Source: Lentinus brumalis
Lineage: Eukaryota > Basidiomycota > Agaricomycetes > Polyporales > Polyporaceae
Length of the DNA stretch: 26,254 nt
Reading direction: 5' to 3'
NCBI GenBank assembly: GCA_001792895.1
Contig: MARA01000124.1
Location: forward strand, 1-26,254
This document shows, piece by piece, positions 1 to 9,072 of the stretch. The notes under the pieces are model-generated. The model was not told where the DNA came from, made no database searches, and saw only the letters and a list, made by a program, of their open reading frames with translations. Every line of letters starts with the position of its first letter. The stretch's first letter is position 1. The translations under genes were made by a program, and so were the position numbers.

Positions 1-959
1 CACTACAATAAAGATCTTTTCCGCCCTTGCTATCGACGTCGGCTCGCGTTCCCTCGGCCGTCGCGTCTGACGGCCATGAGCCGCGTATGGCGCGCATGGA
101 CAGCTTCGTAAGCGTCTCGCGATACACTCATGACTGGGCACCGCGTCGCAACACCACCCATACCCATCCGACCACACAACACAGCACGACAGGTGCGTAT
201 TGCTCCCGCCAAACGTCCCCTGCGCGATGCTGACACGCACCGGCGCAGTTCATCTCCTCTCTCATCATACCCACGACGCGCACGTCGCGTCCACTCACGC
301 GCACACCAATACGCCCACCTCTTCGCGTACTGCGAGCACACGGTACGAGTACGCGTCCCGAGCTCCCGTTGGACCCCCTCGAACCTCGAATACGCGCAGG
401 AACGCGTCGCAAGTCCCGCGCGCCGTCCCCGACTTTCTCCCAATCGCGCCACCAAATCCTCCCACCGTCCGCGCATACAGCCGCACGCGTGCGCAACATG
501 GCACATCACGTAGCGGCGTGCTCTGCCAGCCAGAGGCATGTCTGTCTCGTGCGAAACGGCCAAGGGTACGTGGAGATCTCGAATCTCTGCCGACGTGCAC
601 CCCTTTTCGCAGATATCTCACTTGCCCGCGTCGCACATGCCTCCAAACACAACGCGCTGGCCAACGTGCACCTCCCCGCGACGACCGGGACCTGTTTTGC
701 GGCCGCCGGAAGAAGTCGACTATCGCGTGGTTCGCGATTTCATGCGCGCCGCGCACCCGACTCGACCTCGACGTCCCCGGCCGAGCCTCGCTCACAGCCG
801 CCGACGCAACTGCCAGGGCGTAGTAGCAACTCCGAACGACCCCTGCATGTCTGACGCCCGGGGAACGCGGCGGCGACGTCCGCAACGTCCTCGTCTGCCC
901 GGCACACCCCGGGTACTGGAACCTCCATAGCCCGCCCAATTCCCGCCATAACCCCGTCG

Positions 960-1790
960 AATAGGTGCTACAGTCAACGCTGAACACCCTCATCGAGGCA
1001 TCAACACGGCGCATCGATCTGGGCGGGTCCAGAAATCGCCTTCAAGCGCGATTTCTTTGCATTTCCGCCAACCGATCGTATTCTGCGACTCTCCTGCACG
1101 CCCCGGCGTCCGGACGGCCGGCGGCATCTTAGACGCATTAAGCAGTCTCTCAGGACCGCGTACGGTCGAGTTCCAGAGCCAAGTCGACCTCCAAAATCTC
1201 GTCGTGAGAGCCAGCTGCTGGCTGGCTGGCACGCGCGTCAGAATTCCGGCCATATCTCTCCCGCCCCGGCCAGAATATAACGAAACTTTCATCCTCGAGC
1301 AACGGGCGCACTCACGCGTCGAAGCAGCAAGCTTCGAGGCTCGTCCGGAGGCCGTGCAAGCCGCGGCTGTCGCGGCTGCCCAGGCGCACCAGCACACCGA
1401 CGCCTCTGTAGCCCGCCCATATCCGATCCTGTCGCCGTGAACAGGTGCAAAAGCCAAGGCGGAACACTCCGCGTTCACCCATGCAGCTGTGCCTTCGATC
1501 CGGGCGGGTTTAGAAATCGCCTCAAAGTGCGATTTCATTGCAATCTCGCCGCCCGGTCGCTCTCGCCGGCTCTCCCGCACGTCTGCCGCCCCCGGAGGGC
1601 CGGCGAACGCCTCGTATGCAGCGTACGGCTCCTCAAGAATGTCCGCGGCTACGTCTCGCGCCGCCGGGACGACTTTGAAAATCGCGTCGTCGCTGCCAGG
1701 CGAGTCTGGCCAGCCGCGCCAGTGCTCCGGCCGTATCTCGCCCACTTTGAGCCGGATTCTGACGAACTCTCTTCTGCAGGTATGAGAAGC
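960..1790. repeat. Two degenerate ~480-bp modules (copy 1)
   Basis: Two diverged direct repeats lie side by side. Matching anchors are TCGATCTGGGCGGGTCCAGA at 1015 and TCGATCCGGGCGGGTTTAGA at 1496, a period of 481. Later blocks also match: the AAAATCTCGTCGT and AAAATCGCGTCGT segments, the CCGGCCATATCTC and CCGGCCGTATCTC segments, and TAGCCCGCCC just before each anchor region. A shorter, more decayed third module seems to lie at about 700-960. On the minus strand the modules keep partial protein-level similarity, for example ESRR followed by KS-x3-AIS-x-PA. Confidence 0.7.
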
Positions 1791-2019
1791 ATGCACGCAT
1801 CGCATGCACGCTTTTCCACGCAGATTCGAGGAGGTCGCGCAAGTCGCCCTTCGTCTCGACTTCGCGGCACTCCGGACATGTCGCGGCTCTCCCGGCCGGC
1901 ACGCGTCCCCGGAAGCCTCCAAACCGCTTCGCAAGTCTTATGTGGGCCTCAAACGCCCCGTACGATCGCCTTGCGGCGCCGGAGGGCGGGTTGGCAAAAT
2001 CGAATTCTGGCGCTGCCAC
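990..2019 (-). pseudogene. Degenerate minus-strand coding tract over the modules (copy 1)
   Basis: Copy of the tract described at 12459-13484. Extra indels here fuse frames artificially, giving a 314-codon minus ORF at 990-1934. Those indels lie near the window start and may be sequencing errors. Confidence 0.25.
1031..1056. other. Hairpin conserved in both modules (AGAAATCGC stem)
   Basis: AGAAATCGC (1031-1039) pairs with GCGATTTCT (1048-1056) across an 8-base loop. The second module has the same arm at the equivalent place: GAAATCGC 1513-1520 and GCGATTTC 1529-1536, again with an 8-base loop but a different loop sequence. The decayed third module has ATCGCG and CGCGAT near 725-740. In copy 2 the first hairpin is at 12489-12514. 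The stem is kept while flanks and loop diverge, so it may matter as structure, but it could simply follow the coding sequence. Confidence 0.5.
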
Positions 2020-2619
2020 GGCCGCAAGCCCGCCAAAACGTCAAGTCGCGATACCGGCACTTCTGGGCCGGGACGACGCCTCGACACGCGTGCGACACCT
2101 CAAGACACACTGGATTATGCCATCCTGCAGCCGGAGAAATCACGAGAAGGAAGAATGGGAGGCTCGCGTGTGCGGCACGCGGGAGGACGCCTCCCCGATC
2201 TCGACGACGCAGCGTTCTCCCGCCCCGCCCCGCCCAGCCGTACTGTGTTTGTGGTCAAGACACGCCTGGGAAGGCGGCTCTGCGCGTGCCGGACGCGCTC
2301 GCAATCCGCTATACGAGTCCTTCGAGCTCCAGGTACGTCAGATCCGTCAGATCGACTGTACCTCACGCTGACGCCGTCTCCACAGGCGCAGCGCACTGTA
2401 GAAGGCTCAGAACGACGACGACGACCGTCTGGGATGCGCCCGACGTCATGGAATTCAGGAAGTGCGTTCTATCCGCCGTCTCGAGACTCGGACCGCCGTC
2501 CGCGCGGTCCAAGCCCGGGCCAGACGGAGACACCGGCCCCGGCAGCACGCAAGACCCACTACACGGACGAATCAAGAAGCGGACAAGGAGAACGAAAGGC
2601 GGGCTGACTGAAGTGACTC
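2020..2619. other. GC-rich tract between modules and gene E (copy 1; also 13485-14089 and 24951-25555)
   Basis: No gene is called with confidence. Long frames are open on both strands. The plus strand has one good intron-like segment: GTACGTCAG at 2333, CTGAC near 2367 and CCACAG at 2388. The exons it would join have compatible phase and end with a lysine/arginine-rich tail and stop at about 2607. The minus strand is also open through the same segment. Either strand, or neither, may be expressed. Confidence 0.3.
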
Positions 2620-2662
2620 GGAGCACACCGCGGGTAGCGACATGGTATCTGCGGTGTGCTCC
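2620..2662. other. 12-bp perfect stem-loop downstream of gene E (copy 1)
   Basis: GGAGCACACCGC (2620-2631) is perfectly complementary to GCGGTGTGCTCC (2651-2662) around a 19-base loop. It lies just beyond the likely gene E stop at 2678 on the minus strand, so it would sit in the 3' untranslated region. It may be an RNA structure or a relic of an insertion. Confidence 0.6.
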
Positions 2663-2677
2663 GTGCCTCCTGGACGC

Positions 2678-4294
2678 TCAGACACGCTGTGCCATGCATC
2701 CTGCAAGATGAAAAGCCCACGAAGAGGGCGCGACGCTCTCGTGCAACGGCGGGCGGCGGACGACACTCGCTGGGTGCGCGTGCCGGCCAGACCATCGGCC
2801 GCATCCGAGCCGCGTCGTATCTAGGACGGTGTAGCTAGTTAGTACCAATATATCGCTTACTCCGGCCGTCTTGTGTGTGAGCGGGCGGATCTCGTCGCCT
2901 CGGTTTGACGGCGGAGTGCTGAGAGTGCTGGTGGTGTGAGACCGCGTGCTGGAAGCAGCGGGAGGGCCGGCGGCCCTCCCGACATGGCGCGCTGTGAACA
3001 TAGTACTTGCAGTCAGTAAGCATGAAAGGCTCAGTACCTGCACGGCGTAGACTTACCCGGGCGTCGCGTCCGAGTCGTCCTAGTGCGGTACTCCACTTAC
3101 TATACATCGACATCAGCCTGCGATGAGTGCGAGCGACAATACTTGTCTCACCTTCGAAATCGTCAGGATGGCCTGCCGGTTGTGCTGAGACCATCGGCAT
3201 ACCGGTCTTCACGGCCTCGAGTCTTCGGTGCAAGTTGCAAGTCGGCTCTGCACTTCCGGGTGAACGCTATTAGTGTATATGATGTGTTCTAACTACGCAC
3301 CGTGAGGAGTATCTGCAAGATCGTGAGCCAGTGTGCGCGAAGTCCAAGCGAGAGAGAGTGCGAACTGACCATTGTGTTTCAACCGAGACCGTGGCGTACT
3401 CATCCTCCCGGAGCATGCTGAACGGCCCAAGTTGCCGAAGAGTGCGTGTCCCGATGCTATTCCGTAGTTTGTGAGTTTCTGCCGGACTTGCTGAGTCGAA
3501 CGCTACTCACCGTGACAGTGGGCATGTCGGCCGCCACGACACGCTGGTTTGAAGCAGACCTGCAAGTGGTGAGCTGCGCGGCATAGTCGTCAGTCTGAGG
3601 TAGAGAGAGCGTCAGCGTGACAAGGCAAACAGTGACTACGAACAGGAGCATACAACGTACCTTGAGCTGCAAAGCGGCGACGCTTCGCGGGACTTGAAGC
3701 AGTGTGTCGTAGTCGCAGAGGAAGGAGACGTCGGCGAGGCCGGCCGGACAGTAGCTGTGCCACTGTGCTAGTCGCTCATGAACGATGCTGGACTTCTAAC
3801 TGACGTCGGTAGGTCAGTGCCATGCACATGACTGTGCGGAGAACACTATTGAGCTCACCTTCGCCATGACATCTGCCGAAACTGGGGAGCGGTCGACCCG
3901 GGACCGGGACTGTGTCTTGGACACCTGCAGCGCGCAGACGGAGTTGTGAGCCACTGGGAGTAGTCAGCAAAGAGGGAGCGATGGTGAGAGCATACCTCAG
4001 CCTTGCTCGAGTAGCGAATTGAGATCAGAGAGTCTGTCGAGATGAGGCCGCACCGGTCAGTCAGTATAAGCAAACACTGTGCTGACATGAGTATCTCGAA
4101 GAACGTACCTCAGCTGAACACGCCTTGAGGCGAAGGCATCGCACCAGGAGCTGCCAATGAAGAGACGGTCAGCATTGATGCATGTATAAGTATCAGGATG
4201 AGCTTACCGGCAGCTTGTCTGGTATGCAAATGGATAGCTTCGCGGCGAGTATCCAGAGCTGCAGCGAGGACGTGAGAGCCGAAGCAAGTATCAT
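2678..4294 (-). CDS. Gene E, multi-exon protein of unknown function (copy 1)
   Basis: Not recognised. Exons read on the minus strand: about 4294-4208, 4150-4109, 4033-3996, 3953-3859, 3795-3661, 3594-3511, then less certain pieces down to 2678. Donors are GTAAGC (4207), GTACG (4108), GTATGC (3995), GTGAGC (3858), GTACGT (3660) and GTGAGT (3510). The best exons are 3953-3859 (VCALQVSKTQSRSRVD), 3795-3661 (45 codons, WHSYCPAGLADVSFLCDYD) and 3594-3511 (28 codons), all phase-consistent. The last intron (about 2862-2823, 40 nt) has a perfect TACTAAC branch site. The C-terminal part is Ser/Thr-rich, then basic, ending about CMAQRV. Problems: the 4033-3996 exon carries a TGA just before its donor in the favoured frame, the join after 3511 is unresolved, and the start codon is unclear. 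A one-base A deletion near 2705, relative to copies 2 and 3, shifts the last exon here. Confidence 0.5.
2960..2980. other. 21-base GC palindrome inside gene E
   Basis: GGGAGGGCCG and CGGCCCTCCC form 10-base arms with a single G between them. It lies within the Ser/Thr-rich coding exon of gene E and is repeated at 14431-14451. Copy 3 has lost one G from the left arm. Most likely chance in GC-rich coding sequence. Confidence 0.4.
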
Positions 4295-4641
4295 GAGAAG
4301 TAGGTCACGATGCAAGACAATGATAGTCAGGAAGGCGGAGGGAGGAGGTAACACAAGTCAAGGGACGAAGAAATGATAGGGGGGGTGAAAGAATGCATAC
4401 TACAAGACATGGGTAACATAAGAAAGCCGTTCGGAGTAGCAAACAATACAGACGAGTAAAACGTTGCTGAAGTATGTATAGTAGAGTGCATCATGAGAGC
4501 TAGTAACACAGACGCGGAGGAGAATATGAGGGAGCGATCGGACGGATGCGGGATCGGCAGGGGGGCGGGTGCTCGGGAGGTCGTCGAGATGACGGGGTAC
4601 TTATAGATGTTCTCCTGCCCAGAGTCACGAGCTGTAAAACC
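4295..4641. other. Intergenic stretch between genes E and D (also 15766-16112)
   Basis: No convincing exon is seen. It is purine-rich on the plus strand and contains a run of seven G at about 4380. It should hold the promoter of gene E and the 3' end of gene D, but no specific motif stands out. Confidence 0.4.
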
Positions 4642-5469
4642 TTAGCTTGTTGAATGCTTTCGCACGATGGACAGCGTACGAGGTCCTCGTCCAACCAGAG
4701 GGCGACACGGCGAGGGCGGGCAGAGCTCCAGGCTATGCAGACGGAACAGAACGACTAGCGCAGTTACAGACCATCGAAGCTGTCTCGGCTCATAAAAGCG
4801 GCCTTCTTTACGTGAGCTAGACGCTGAGAACCTGATGGTTGTATTCCGGCTCAAATATTGGTCGGACAGTCGGCGGTCGAAGGGAGGAGGACAGGGTCCT
4901 CGAAACGGAGCATTTCCGCGGGGTTTCGTCCGATTCCCGGGAGGTTTGGGGTATTGCAGTACCTAGAGGTAGGTAGACCTTGCCATACGTAGTCGATGAC
5001 GCCACCAGGAAAGTACGCAAGCCACAATACCTCGATCAATGCGCAAAGCTCTCGAGCTTGCAGCATTTGAGTAGAGAGTTGCTTGCGATGTTCCTGCAAA
5101 TCCTGGATGTCTCTTCAGCATACACGTCACTTCAGTAGCAATATATCTCTTACGTAAGCCTTTGGAGCTTCTGTATACACCTGTTCCAACAGCAGAGCGA
5201 GCGAAAGCGAACGCGCGCTATTGCAGGAGGCTGCGATGTCGAAGAGCGCTTAGATTGCCTTTTTTGCTCAACACCTCTCGCCGGGTCCCCGATCGGCCTC
5301 TTTCCCTTGTTCGTCCGTCCTTTGCTCGCCTGCTCAGTGTGATAGTGGCTTTTTGCAGAAGTTACTCCAAGCATATATGTCTACAGGTAAATGCAGATGA
5401 ACTTCACATGGACTAAGTAGTACTACTCACACTTGCAGCCTTTCAACTTCTTTGGACCACGACTTCAAG
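4642..5469 (-). CDS. Gene D, charged helical protein of unknown function (copy 1)
   Basis: Not recognised. Minus-strand exons with matching phases: about 5469-5433 (SWSKEVERLQ), 5380-5275 (35 codons, THYH/KGRTNKGKRP-type basic stretch), 5230-5154 (SLALLLEQVYTEAPKAY), 5102-5031 (24 codons, DLQEHRKQLSTQMLQARELC) and 4962-4642 (106 codons plus TAA). Donors are GTGTGAG (5432), GTGTTG (5274), GTAAGA (5153) and GTATTG (5030). The middle exons look like an amphipathic, possibly coiled-coil helix; the last is Pro/Arg-rich. An alternative reading of the last exon stops near 4820. The 5' end is unresolved: an exon starting at the ATG of 5675 is possible, but joining it needs very short introns. The plus strand is also open over parts of this gene. 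Confidence 0.5.
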
Positions 5470-6552
5470 TCTACTCCAAAATCTCAGTCGCCTCACTTTC
5501 CCATGCATAGCAACCATTCTGACATATGAGGTGGTAGTCTGCTCGCTAAGCGGCTTTATGTCTCACTGCCCAACATCCTCTTCGGAGGGAGAGGGGCAAA
5601 ACTCCTCATGCCTCGGCCGAGGCACACGTTCATGCTGTCATCAGGGTCTGAATATTCACACCCTGATTCCATCATGACCTCATTGCCCGAGTCCCCGCGG
5701 CCTCTCATTATTAAATTCCCACAGACCCAGACTGCGAAGCTGTCCTAATGCGAACAGTTGCTCTGACGGCCGTGATGGCAGCTTCGCCCGCTGATCGACC
5801 TTCCGCCCTTTCCCAAGCCAGTGGCATCATCCCCAAGAAATCCTCCAAGATGCTCTCCCTGCAGAGGTATGTCTGACTATGCCTGGATGCCCTTCATATG
5901 CAGCATACAGTGCAAGGGTTGTAATTATCATGAGTACTCATGCCAGAGGGTGTGCAAGGTGTGCTTGAAATATCTTCGGAATGGAATCGTCGAAGCAGCA
6001 TATGCGGCATGCCGATCAGTAGCTTCTCGAAGTCAGTGTAAGTACGTATGTGTTGTCGTTTTTCGGCAAGGCGGCTGTGTTCATAGCAACATGACGGCTT
6101 GCCATTTCTGTCCCTTGGATGCTGTCTGTCTCCAGTCTGAGCACTGGAAGGTCTACATACTTTTGCATACTGTCATTCTCCAAACTCACGGAATGCGACA
6201 TTCAGCAGGAGGTGTATTTTGTTAGTTGTGTGGTTGAGTGATCGTGAGCAGCACGGGCATCTGTCATAGACCGTCCCAGGCTAACCAGGTTCTTACAGCG
6301 CTCCGTCACGTCGTGCATGCTCAGAACCATCCCGCGTATCGCATAACCTCTCTGCCTGACGCTGTGAATATTTGACCGATCACTCCCGCAGGATATTCGT
6401 ACACGTACAAGAGTATCTCAATCCAAGTTCAAGTTCTCACTCCAGTAATCTTTCGTAACAAAGCATGCATCAATATCTCCGTCTACTTACTACTGCACAT
6501 CTCTACTACTGATCTCCCAACTCGGACGTCTCCCGGCAAAATCCGCCCACCG
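5470..6552. other. Ambiguous tract with open frames on both strands (also 16941-18023)
   Basis: No gene is called firmly. On the plus strand a 46-codon ORF (5608-5748) ends in TAATG, overlapping the ATG of a second frame (5748) that runs through IIPKKSSKMLSLQR to a GTATGT at 5867. Beyond that, 5821-6225 is open and cysteine-rich. On the minus strand one frame is continuous from about 5866 to 5433 apart from four stops, and flows into the first exon of gene D. This mix is typical of a decayed repetitive element or an old gene fragment. The part from about 6230 to 6550 is non-coding and pyrimidine-rich toward its end, and could be the promoter of gene B. Confidence 0.35.
5821..6225 (+). CDS. 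Cysteine-rich small ORF, doubtful (copy 1; copy 2 at 17292-17696)
   Basis: An open frame of 134 codons containing CKGCNYHEYSCQRVCKVC, five cysteines in eighteen residues (about 5911-5964). This spacing is reminiscent of a zinc-binding cluster but fits no family I can name. The same frame can be reached by splicing from the ATG at 5748 through a 37-nt intron, but that intron has its CTGAC only six bases from the donor, which is implausible. Gene status is uncertain. Confidence 0.25.
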   Translation: MASSPRNPPRCSPCRGMSDYAWMPFICSIQCKGCNYHEYSCQRVCKVCLKYLRNGIVEAAYAACRSVASRSQCKYVCVVVFRQGGCVHSNMTACHFCPLDAVCLQSEHWKVYILLHTVILQTHGMRHSAGGVFC

Positions 6553-8829
6553 ATGCAACGGTGGGATTCCAAGTCGAACGACCTCCTTGTTCCCTATCCA
6601 CCATGTCCCCGCCCGCCACGATACCCAACCACCCTCCGCCCTCCACACGGCCTCACCATCGAGCAACTATAGCCGCACGCTGCGCAGGGAGTCGACATCC
6701 CTCGACTAGTCTTCTCCAGTCGCTGCCCTCTCGCTCGACAGTTCCTTGGTCGTGAACTTGCCAGAGTCGTCTGTCTGTGGTAAGCACCCAGTTGCGCCTA
6801 CCCTCTCCTGTCTCGTCGACTTACCTGGTCATTTTAGCATCCGAGACGTGAAGCTCTGCTCCACGGCGCATGCTCCACGTCTGGCTCGCTGATGCCGACG
6901 TGTGTTCAGGTTCATGCCGCGTCTGTCCTGTCAAAGGTGAGCATAGGACGACGTGCGCGTCTCTGCACGTACTTGTCAGCTCCAAGGTGCTGATTGTCCC
7001 TCCTAGCGGCAATGCAGCGGTCAGAAGCGACACCGAGAGCTCGACAAACCTTCCGGCGGTCCCAGTGACCCAGCCCCTGCCAGCGCCGCAACGCGTTGGT
7101 GGCCGTGGCTTAGCGATTGCGTATGTCATTTCGCTTGTCTGGTGTACAACATGTCAGCTCACACTCAATATTACAGTCGGTGCCTGCTCACACGTCGTGT
7201 CGGTGCATGCTTGACGTCTGTACACGTCGTCAGGTACGCCCGGCCAGGCCATGCAAACGCGGTGCTCATCGACTTTGAACAGCTCCGGCCTGCGCAGAGC
7301 GGTAAGTACACTCACCTGTGGGCTCAGCACGTATGCTGACCGCTAGATAAGCCAGACATGTCGCTGTGTGCCGACAGGTTTCAGGCCTCACCGTACGAGC
7401 CGGCACGCACTCAACGCAGCGGTCGTTCACCTGGCATATTCCCTCGAGCTGTGCGGCGCTGTGCCACGGGGAGCAATGGCTGGGTGAGATGCAACTGCTC
7501 GAGAGTCCGCAGAGCGAGTCGTCCTCAAACGTACGTACGCGGGCCTTGCGCTAGTGAATCCTTTCTTACTCGTATCATTTCAGCAGAACGAGAAACAGCC
7601 TTCCTCGCCGCCGCCGCACTTACCGTGTCTGGCCTGGGGTACAGAGGTCCACGCAGGTACATTCTCGAGCATCCAGCGCGCCACAGCAGTTCCCAGCGGC
7701 GCAAGTCGTGGCAAGCCCAGCGTGTGGCAGAAGACGAGCAAGCCAGAACGGAGAACGAGGAGAAACCGCCCAAGGTACGTGTCCGGCGTCGACCCGCGCG
7801 CCCGCAACTTGCCTGTTTCGGACGCATGACGTCACGCGTCGCGCGATCTCGACAGCGAAGTGTCTTCGAGTTCGAGTTACTGACCTTGCTCTTCAGACGC
7901 AGTCCCAGCGTACCTGCTTATTTTCTGCCCACCGTATCTCGACGATGTCGACTCACCTCAGCTTTGTCTCGCAGCGCGTCGAGGTCCAGCCGGACCACGC
8001 ATATAGCTGGAAGGCGCAGAAGAAGACGGCAAAGTATGTACCAACTATTGTTGCGTCTCTCTGGCATGTATTGACCTACCTGGCAGCCGACCGCTATCGT
8101 AGCGTCGAGGTACAAAGACGAAGGCCTGAGGAGCGGCGAAGGCGAAGATGAAGGCGGGCTCGCGGGGATGGTGCTGGATGTGGAAAGAAGACGCGAGGCG
8201 GGCTTCGACGATGGACGGTCTGGCCTGTCGTGGTAAGCGCTCATAACGCGAAGTGGCGGACAGGGCGGCGGAACGCGGTTTTGCACCGCACTCGCATGTC
8301 TCGCAAGTCCGTGAGTGAGTGAGTGCGCCGCCTTACCTTTTCCCGTTACTGACGAAGCTCGGAACAGTGAGCTTCGTGCATCCGCGCGGTCGGCAAGCAC
8401 CGGGCAGTCCGACCTGCTGCTCTTCTCGGCCCTGAGAGGGTCTTCAGCGCTGCTTCTGGCGGTGCGTCGTGCAGCGGATGGGCTGTACGGCAGTATACGA
8501 GCCCAGCGGACATTGTCTTATGTGAGTAGACGGTGAGTTATCTCCTTCCTTGGTGTACCGAGTTCGAGCTCACCTTCGTGCTTCTGGCAGGCAGTCGCGC
8601 GCGACGCGTCGCTGGAGCAGTACTCAACTGTTAGCAGACGAAGAAGCGGCCTTCCGGCGGCGGTTCGAAGCCGACGCACCGATTCTAGTGTCCAGGCGGC
8701 GCTGCATCCGGGAAGCAGCGTCAGCCCGCTGTATCGGCCGGAGGACTGGTGCGCGGCGGACTCGGTGAGTATGCGAGGCTCTTGTACCGCTTTGCACGCT
8801 GACGGTCGTCCCGGCAGGTCTTGAAGTGA
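6553..8829 (+). CDS. Gene B, ~11-exon protein of unknown function (copy 1)
   Basis: Not recognised. Exons with fully compatible phases: 6553-6779, 6910-6936, 6981-7120, 7177-7301, 7385-7483, 7584-7774, 7897-8033, 8110-8232, 8368-8521, 8591-8764 and 8818-8829 (TGA). Introns are 44-135 nt; four have CTGAC branch sites near the acceptor (7337, 7880, 8349, 8800). The product would be about 460 residues: VDIPRLVFSSRCPLARQFLG early, a Pro-rich linker, VLIDFEQLRP, an Ala-rich segment, a Glu/Arg-rich helical part with QRVAEDEQARTENEEKPPK, then an acidic Gly-rich stretch and a Ser-rich tail. There is an in-frame TAG at 6670-6672. Either a small intron (possible donor GTTCCC near 6589) removes it, translation starts later, or the gene is broken. 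One acceptor (8109, GAG) is atypical. It converges with the cyclase fragment. Confidence 0.55.
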
Positions 8830-9072
8830 ATGTCAGCGGAGCCTGGCGGCGCTGCAGACTCGGACAGCGGGGCGGGACGGCTTGCGGCTGCGGTGCTGTG
8901 TGATTACACGGGCGGGTCGGCAATCCGGACGACACGAGAGAGCGGACGGGCAGACGGCGTGAGAAGCGCGGGCGGGGGAAGGGCGGAGAGGTCTTTAACC
9001 ACACATTTGGGCGGCGGGCGGACAGAACGCGCCGTTAGCGTAGCGTGCAGTCACCCCGAGCTGTAGCGGTAC

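Noticed and set aside
5911..5964. Zn(II)2Cys6 transcription factor motif
   Set aside because: The cysteine spacing (C-x2-C-x6-C-x3-C-x2-C) does not match the C-x2-C-x6-C pattern on both halves, and the basic residues typical of the DNA-binding loop are missing.
7358..8074. 238-codon plus ORF as a single-exon gene
   Set aside because: It runs through introns with clear donors, CTGAC branch sites and acceptors. The spliced gene B model explains the region better.
6780..8800. Gene B as a fungal cyclin or kinase
   Set aside because: A faint resemblance of the LARQFLGRELARVVCLWF segment to cyclin N-termini, and of VLIDFEQ to a kinase-like motif, was noticed. Neither is backed by the rest of the protein, so no family is assigned.
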